Origin: Fictibacillus marinisediminis | GTDB taxonomy: Bacteria; Bacillota; Bacilli; Bacillales; Fictibacillaceae | DNA length: 64,000 bases | Direction of reading: 5' to 3' | Assembly: GCF_023149135.1 (NCBI RefSeq) | Contig: NZ_JAIWJX010000002.1 | Coordinates: 1,984,001 to 2,048,000, forward strand | Position numbers and translations under genes: made by a program | Shown here: piece after piece, positions 59,401 to 64,000 of the stretch | Position numbering within the stretch: the first letter of the stretch is position 1 | Layout: each line of letters opens with the position of its first letter | Notes under the pieces: generated by a model | The model's input: only the letters and a program-made list of their open reading frames with translations | Told to the model about the DNA's origin: nothing | Databases searched by the model: none

Positions 59401-62130
59401 ATGACTAAACAACAAAATGACATTTTTAAAGCGCGTTCATCATTTAGCGCAAATGGAAAAACGTACAACTACTATCGACTGAATGCACTCGAAGAAGCGG
59501 GTGTGGGCAACGTTTCTAAATTGCCGTACTCCGTTAAAATTTTGCTTGAATCCGTTTTAAGGCAGCATGACGGCAGAGTAATTCTAAAAGAACATATTGA
59601 GAACCTAGCGAAATGGGGAACTCCAGAACTTAAGAATATCGACGTTCCTTTCAAGCCATCACGTGTAATCCTGCAGGATTTTACAGGTGTGCCTGCTGTC
59701 GTTGACTTGGCTTCTCTTAGAAAAGCCATGAAAGATATGGGTGGAGACCCTGCTCAAATTAACCCTGACATTCCGGTTGACCTTGTAGTTGACCACTCTG
59801 TACAGGTAGATAAATATGGATCAGCTGATTCTTTAAATGTAAACATGAACCTTGAATTTGAACGAAACGAAGAGCGCTATAAGCTGTTAAGCTGGGCTCA
59901 GTCCGCGTTCGATAACTATCGTGCGGTGCCGCCTGCTACAGGTATTGTCCATCAGGTAAACCTTGAGTATCTTGCTTCTGTCGTGCAAAGCCACGAAGTA
60001 GAAGGGGAACTTGAAGCTTTCCCTGATTCACTTGTTGGAACGGATTCCCACACAACAATGATCAATGGCCTTGGTGTATTAGGATGGGGTGTCGGCGGAA
60101 TTGAAGCCGAAGCTGGAATGCTAGGACAGCCATCTTATTTCCCGGTACCTGAAGTAATCGGCGTTAAGCTAGTCGGCGAACTTCCTGACGGTGCAACCGC
60201 AACTGACCTTGCGTTAAAAGTGACACAAGTTCTGCGCGAAAAGAAAGTAGTCGGCAAGTTTGTTGAATTCTTTGGACCTGGACTTGCTGAAATGCCGTTG
60301 GCAGATCGTGCCACGATTTCCAACATGGCGCCTGAGTATGGCGCGACTTGCGGATTCTTCCCTGTAGACCAAGAAGCGCTAAACTATCTTCGACTTACTG
60401 GAAGAAGTGAAGAGCAGATCACCCTTGTTGAAGAATACAGCAAAGCAAATGGCTTATTCTACACACCGGGAGCTGAAGATCCGATCTTCACTGACGTAGT
60501 TGAAATCGATTTAACACAAATTGAATCCAATCTTTCCGGGCCTAAACGCCCTCAAGACTTGATTCCGCTGTCTAAGATGAAAGAAGCTTTTAATAAAGCG
60601 CTTGTTTCTCCTCAAGGCAACGCAGGATTCGGTTTAACAGACGAAGAGATCAACAAGGAAGTTAAAGTGAAGCATCCGAGCGGAGAAACATCTGTCTTGA
60701 AAACGGGAGCAGTTGCGATCGCTGCGATCACAAGCTGTACAAACACATCTAACCCATATGTAATGCTTGGTGCCGGGCTTCTTGCGAAAAAAGCCATTGA
60801 AAAAGGACTTAAAGTTCCAGCTTATGTAAAAACATCTCTTGCTCCTGGATCAAAAGTTGTAACAGGATATTTAGAAAAAGCAGGGCTTATGTCTTACCTT
60901 GACCAATTAGGCTTTAACCTTGTCGGATACGGATGTACAACTTGTATCGGTAACTCCGGTCCACTATCTCTTGAGGTAGAACAAGGCATCGCTAAAAATG
61001 ATCTTACGGTTACCTCTGTTCTTTCAGGAAACCGTAACTTTGAAGGACGCATCCATCCGCTGGTAAAAGCGAACTATCTCGCTTCTCCGCCGCTTGTTGT
61101 GGCATATGCGCTTGCGGGAACGGTAAACATCGATCTTCAAAATGATTCATTTGGTAAAGACAGTGAAGGCAACGATGTTTATTTCAAAGATATCTGGCCT
61201 TCTTCTGCTGAGATTAAAGAAGCGATGAACCAAGCGGTTACACCGGAAGTGTTCAAAAAAGAATACGAAAGTGTCTTTGATGAGAACGCTCGCTGGAACG
61301 CATTAAAAACAAGTGCTGAAAAGCTTTACAGCTGGGATGCAAGCTCAACCTACATTCAAAACCCGCCGTTCTTTGAAGAACTTTCTGCTGATTTGAAAGA
61401 AATTCAGCCTCTGAAAGATCTTCGCCTGATCGCGAAGTTTGGTGATTCAGTTACAACTGACCACATTTCTCCAGCAGGTGCAATCGCTAAAGATTCTCCA
61501 GCAGGAAAATACTTGATCAGAAACGGTGTAGAGCCTCGCGACTTTAACTCTTATGGTTCACGCCGCGGTAACCATGAAGTGATGATGCGCGGAACGTTCG
61601 CCAACATTCGTATCCGCAACCAGATCGCACCTGGAACAGAAGGCGGCTGGACAACATACTGGCCAAAGAATGAAGTAATGAGCATCTATAAAGCTGCAAT
61701 GAAATATAAAGAAAACAACACAGGCTTAATGGTCATCGCCGGGAAAGATTACGGAATGGGAAGTTCTCGTGACTGGGCAGCAAAAGGTACAAACCTTCTT
61801 GGTATCCAAACGGTTCTTGCTGAAAGTTTTGAACGGATCCACCGCAGCAACCTTGTGTTGATGGGTGTGCTTCCTCTTCAATTCAAAGAAGGCGAAACTG
61901 CAGAAACGTTCGGTCTTACAGGCAAGGAATCCTTTACTGTACAAGTTGACGAGAATGTAAAGCCGCGTGACGTAATAAAGGTTACGGCCGTGACTGAAGA
62001 AGGATCAAAAATTGAGTTTGAAGTCATCGCACGCTTCGACAGTGAAGTAGAGATTGATTACTACCGCCATGGAGGAATTCTTCCAATGGTCCTTCGCAAC
62101 AAAATTTCCAACAAACAGCCTCAAAACTAA
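59401..62130 (+). CDS. citB: Aconitate hydratase AcnA
   Basis: TCA-cycle aconitase and RNA-binding iron regulator, 909 aa, the same length as B. subtilis CitB. The 4Fe-4S cysteines are in SCTNTS (near 445) and CTTCIG (near 511 and 514). ATG 59401 follows GAAGGAGGAGAGTGGAGTA. Codon use is that of a highly expressed gene. Controlled by the CcpC-type region upstream. Confidence 0.98.
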   Translation: MTKQQNDIFKARSSFSANGKTYNYYRLNALEEAGVGNVSKLPYSVKILLESVLRQHDGRVILKEHIENLAKWGTPELKNIDVPFKPSRVILQDFTGVPAVVDLASLRKAMKDMGGDPAQINPDIPVDLVVDHSVQVDKYGSADSLNVNMNLEFERNEERYKLLSWAQSAFDNYRAVPPATGIVHQVNLEYLASVVQSHEVEGELEAFPDSLVGTDSHTTMINGLGVLGWGVGGIEAEAGMLGQPSYFPVPEVIGVKLVGELPDGATATDLALKVTQVLREKKVVGKFVEFFGPGLAEMPLADRATISNMAPEYGATCGFFPVDQEALNYLRLTGRSEEQITLVEEYSKANGLFYTPGAEDPIFTDVVEIDLTQIESNLSGPKRPQDLIPLSKMKEAFNKALVSPQGNAGFGLTDEEINKEVKVKHPSGETSVLKTGAVAIAAITSCTNTSNPYVMLGAGLLAKKAIEKGLKVPAYVKTSLAPGSKVVTGYLEKAGLMSYLDQLGFNLVGYGCTTCIGNSGPLSLEVEQGIAKNDLTVTSVLSGNRNFEGRIHPLVKANYLASPPLVVAYALAGTVNIDLQNDSFGKDSEGNDVYFKDIWPSSAEIKEAMNQAVTPEVFKKEYESVFDENARWNALKTSAEKLYSWDASSTYIQNPPFFEELSADLKEIQPLKDLRLIAKFGDSVTTDHISPAGAIAKDSPAGKYLIRNGVEPRDFNSYGSRRGNHEVMMRGTFANIRIRNQIAPGTEGGWTTYWPKNEVMSIYKAAMKYKENNTGLMVIAGKDYGMGSSRDWAAKGTNLLGIQTVLAESFERIHRSNLVLMGVLPLQFKEGETAETFGLTGKESFTVQVDENVKPRDVIKVTAVTEEGSKIEFEVIARFDSEVEIDYYRHGGILPMVLRNKISNKQPQN

Positions 62131-62140
62131 ATGAATATGG

Positions 62141-62170
62141 AAGCTCTCCTTTGGGAGGGCTTTTTTATTT
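62141..62170 (+). terminator. Terminator after citB
   Basis: AAGCTCTCC/GGGAGGGCTT stem and T6. Confidence 0.85.
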
Positions 62171-62242
62171 TTCTGAAATTTGAATAATAACATTTTTTCC
62201 TGTCCATAACAGTAACAGAATATGGATGATGGAGTGATGATT

Positions 62243-62371
62243 TTGAGGAAGAACAGACACATCTCGTTTAAGGACCTGGTCAGAGAAAACAAGAGGGAAC
62301 TGCTGGGCGATCAGGAAGCCATGGAACGAATTGAGAAGAAACTTGAAGAAAAGCATACAAAAAAAGCCTAA
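62243..62371 (+). CDS. FbpB-family small basic protein
   Basis: 42 aa, strongly basic. The N-terminus RKNRHISFKDLVRENKREL matches the FbpB (Fur-regulated basic protein) family, which in B. subtilis works with the FsrA small RNA in iron sparing. TTG 62243 follows GGAG; ATG 62237 is an in-frame alternative. It sits right after aconitase, itself a target of iron sparing. No convincing Fur box was seen. Confidence 0.78.
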   Translation: MRKNRHISFKDLVRENKRELLGDQEAMERIEKKLEEKHTKKA

Positions 62372-62373
62372 CG

Positions 62374-62401
62374 GAGACAGGAAGTTCCTGTTTCTTTTTT
62401 T
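62374..62401 (+). terminator. Terminator after the FbpB-family gene
   Basis: AGACAGGAA/TTCCTGTTT stem and T7. Confidence 0.8.
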
Positions 62402-62441
62402 ATTTTAAGTAAATATTATGTAATGAAGGAGGCAGATCTAT

Positions 62442-62582
62442 ATGAGCAACCCGAAAAGACATCCGCAATCCTTTGTACCCAGCCATCTGGGGACACAGCC
62501 AAGAGAAGGAAAAGGCAATAAGGGAAAACAAATGGCCAACAAAGGCAATGAGCATCCTGATTATGTGCCTACAAAAGGCTGA
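62442..62582 (+). CDS. sspN: Small acid-soluble spore protein N
   Basis: 46 aa spore protein. SFVPSHLGTQP and NKGKQMANKG match the SspN family. AAGGAGGCAGATCTAT precedes the ATG. Position between citB and tlp is as in B. subtilis, but here the hypothetical gene at 62745 lies between sspN and tlp. Confidence 0.9.
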   Translation: MSNPKRHPQSFVPSHLGTQPREGKGNKGKQMANKGNEHPDYVPTKG

Positions 62583-62585
62583 ATA

Positions 62586-62632
62586 AAAAAGAGGTTCTAT
62601 TGCCTGCACGTCAGCGATAGAACCTCTTTTTT
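62586..62632 (+). terminator. Terminator after sspN
   Basis: AAGAGGTTCTAT/ATAGAACCTCTT stem with inner GC pair and T6. Confidence 0.87.
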
Positions 62633-62744
62633 GCCATTTTCCGAATGAAAACCCTGGCATTTCCTTCTTGTTTTGTTCACTACCACCATATAAATCGACA
62701 TATTTAGCGAAGTATGTAGTAGATGAGAAATAGGAGGGGTACGG

Positions 62745-63254
62745 TTGATAACTGCAGAAGTGAAACCATTGCCTGTCTCAACCAAGAAGGAAGATCAGGA
62801 CGTTTTATACCGGGAGCTTGAATTACAGATGCAGCGTCTCGGTCATCTTGTTCCTTTTCGTGAAGAATTAAATTGGGGAAATGAAATAGGATCGGTTGAG
62901 ATTGGGCCTGACATAATCATAAATAAACTTAAAAAAGCTGCCGCAAAAAGCGACGGTGTTCTTTTGCTTTATGCAAAATTAACAAAAGGCACGGTCTATC
63001 AGCACATTATCATGCATCCGAATGTGGAAGGGTTCTATCTCCCGTTCCGGTTTGAAGAGCCATTCTTCATCACGGTGAAAAATAAAAAAATTTGGATTGG
63101 TTCCTCAGTCAGGCTTGCAGAAGAGCTTAATTGGCTCGGTATTACCATGCAGAACCTGGAGGACAAGGAAGTGGTGGATTGCTGGAACGCTTTTAAAGAA
63201 TTATGCGAGCTCAGCATCGAACATCATTCGCCAGTCATTATGAACAGAAATTAG
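62745..63254 (+). CDS. Protein of unknown function
   Basis: 169 aa soluble protein, not recognised. Mixed alpha/beta pattern: VLLLYAKLTKGTVYQHIIM in the middle, a Phe/Lys-rich segment, then two C-terminal Cys (DCWNAFKELC). TTG start after AGGAGGGGTACGG. It separates sspN from tlp. No signal peptide or membrane segment is visible. Confidence 0.7.
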   Translation: MITAEVKPLPVSTKKEDQDVLYRELELQMQRLGHLVPFREELNWGNEIGSVEIGPDIIINKLKKAAAKSDGVLLLYAKLTKGTVYQHIIMHPNVEGFYLPFRFEEPFFITVKNKKIWIGSSVRLAEELNWLGITMQNLEDKEVVDCWNAFKELCELSIEHHSPVIMNRN

Positions 63255-63321
63255 CCCGGAATATTTTTTCCTCTTTGATACAAACTATGTTTGATTCAAA
63301 TTAAGAGGAGGGAAAATCCCG

Positions 63322-63543
63322 ATGGCTAAACCAGACGACAGAAGCAATAATGTTGAAAGGCTTCAGCAGATGGTAGAAAATACGCAGCAAAACATTCAGG
63401 AAGCGAATGAATCTGTTCAGAATACAGATATGACTTCCCAGCAAAAAGAACAGATCAAGAACAAGAACGAGAGAAGAGAAGAAAGCATTCAATCGTTCCA
63501 GAGCGAGATTGAAGATGAGCAATCCTACCGCAATAACCAATAG
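63322..63543 (+). CDS. tlp: Small acid-soluble spore protein Tlp
   Basis: 73 aa thioredoxin-like-protein-type spore protein, hydrophilic and helical; AKPDDRSNNVERLQQMVENT is the family N-terminus. AGAGGAGGGAAAATCCCG precedes the ATG. Forespore expression is expected. Confidence 0.92.
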   Translation: MAKPDDRSNNVERLQQMVENTQQNIQEANESVQNTDMTSQQKEQIKNKNERREESIQSFQSEIEDEQSYRNNQ

Positions 63544-63552
63544 ATAAAAGAA

Positions 63553-63591
63553 CAGCCCCCTGCTGTAACATTCGTTGCGAGGGGGTTTTTT
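63553..63591 (+). terminator. Terminator after tlp
   Basis: GCCCCCT/AGGGGGT stem, with an internal ACA-rich loop, and T6. Confidence 0.8.
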
Positions 63592-63679
63592 GCATATTGC
63601 TTCAGCCGCGCACCTTCATTGTGTTACACTTTATTGGAATGGCGGATAAAGGAAAATATAAGACAGGTGATGACAGAAC

Positions 63680-64000
63680 ATGTTAGTTTCAGAAGCAAAA
63701 GTGGACGTAAGGTATGCAGAAACAGATCAAATGGGTGTTGTCTATCATGCCAATTACTTAGTTTGGTTTGAGATTGGCAGGACGGCATTTATTAAAGATC
63801 TCGGATTCAGCTATGCACAGATGGAGAAGGATGGAATTTTATCTCCTGTCACTGAGATCCATGCCAATTATAAGAAGCCTCTAACATATGGCGATCAGGC
63901 CAAGATTTTCACATGGGTTGATGAATATACAGGACTGAAGGTAAAATACGGTTATGAAATCAGAAATTCCAAAGATGAGCTATGTGTGACTGGGAATTCG
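63680..64000 (+). CDS. yneP: Acyl-CoA thioesterase YneP (3' partial)
   Basis: YbgC/FadM-type hotdog thioesterase; 107 codons are visible and the frame runs off the window. The catalytic motif DQMGVVYHANYLVWFE is near residues 16-31. ATG 63680 follows ACAGGTGATGACAGAAC. It follows tlp as in B. subtilis. Confidence 0.9.
   Translation, partial: MLVSEAKVDVRYAETDQMGVVYHANYLVWFEIGRTAFIKDLGFSYAQMEKDGILSPVTEIHANYKKPLTYGDQAKIFTWVDEYTGLKVKYGYEIRNSKDELCVTGNS

Noticed and set aside
63276..63303. SigG-like promoter before tlp (TGATA, 16-base spacer, CAAATTA)
   Set aside because: Fits only loosely; forespore promoters are too degenerate to call from one sequence.

Overview
The window is a chromosomal segment from an endospore-forming member of the Bacillaceae. 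The gene content and order closely follow the Bacillus subtilis chromosome (ymfF-H-I-J-K-rodZ-pgsA-cinA-recA-rny-ymdB-spoVS, then miaB-ricA-cotE-mutS-mutL, miaA-hfq, spoVK-hflX-ynbB-glnRA, lexA-yneA-yneB-ynzC-tkt-sirA-yneF-ccdA-ccdC-yneK, sspP-sspO-citB-sspN-tlp-yneP). Many spore genes are present (spoVS, cotE, spoVK, a YhcN/YlaJ-type lipoprotein, sirA, sspP, sspO, sspN, tlp). The species cannot be named from sequence alone; it is not B. subtilis, because several blocks differ.

Layout: 1-1.84 kb, end of a NupPQ-type nucleoside ABC importer. 2.1-8.3 kb, the YmfF/YmfH peptidase pair, EF-P modification reductase YmfI, small YmfJ, YmfK, RodZ and PgsA. 8.35-14 kb, cinA, SOS-controlled recA, RNase Y, YmdB and SpoVS. 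14.3-18.1 kb, a 2-oxoacid:ferredoxin oxidoreductase pair and an MFS exporter where B. subtilis has tdh-kbl. 18.3-27.1 kb, miaB, ricA, cotE, mutSL, miaA, hfq. 27.1-35.3 kb, a degenerate tyrosine recombinase, a spore lipoprotein, a YitT protein, spoVK, hflX, ynbB and glnRA. 35.3-43.9 kb is a variable block between glnA and lexA: a truncated CPBP protein, a secreted phosphodiester glycosidase behind a Pho-box-like array, a second broken copy of the glnA 3' end, a DMT exporter, and cysL-cysJI. 43.9-51.9 kb returns to the conserved lexA...yneK block. 52.4-58.2 kb is a complete selenocysteine locus (selC tRNA, selB, selD, selA) inserted between yneK and sspP. 58.2-64 kb is the spore protein and aconitase block.

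The most notable result is the selenocysteine locus. selD is split by an in-frame TGA at codon 18, exactly at the catalytic Cys position of SelD, and a stem-loop with the features of a bacterial SECIS element follows directly. Selenophosphate synthetase is therefore itself predicted to be a selenoprotein, decoded by the selC and selB next to it: the pathway makes an enzyme it needs to run. The left flank of this insertion (51.9-52.4 kb) carries no gene but holds three perfect DnaA boxes, three degenerate ones in the same orientation, and three TATAACAG repeats, an origin-like or DnaA-titration arrangement.

Regulatory sites that read clearly from the sequence include two GlnR/TnrA boxes on glnRA (one filling the -35/-10 spacer), three LexA boxes between lexA and yneA and one on recA, CcpC-type dyads on citB at the spacing known from B. 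subtilis, a SigH-type promoter on spoVS, and a tandem TTAACG array before the phosphodiester glycosidase.
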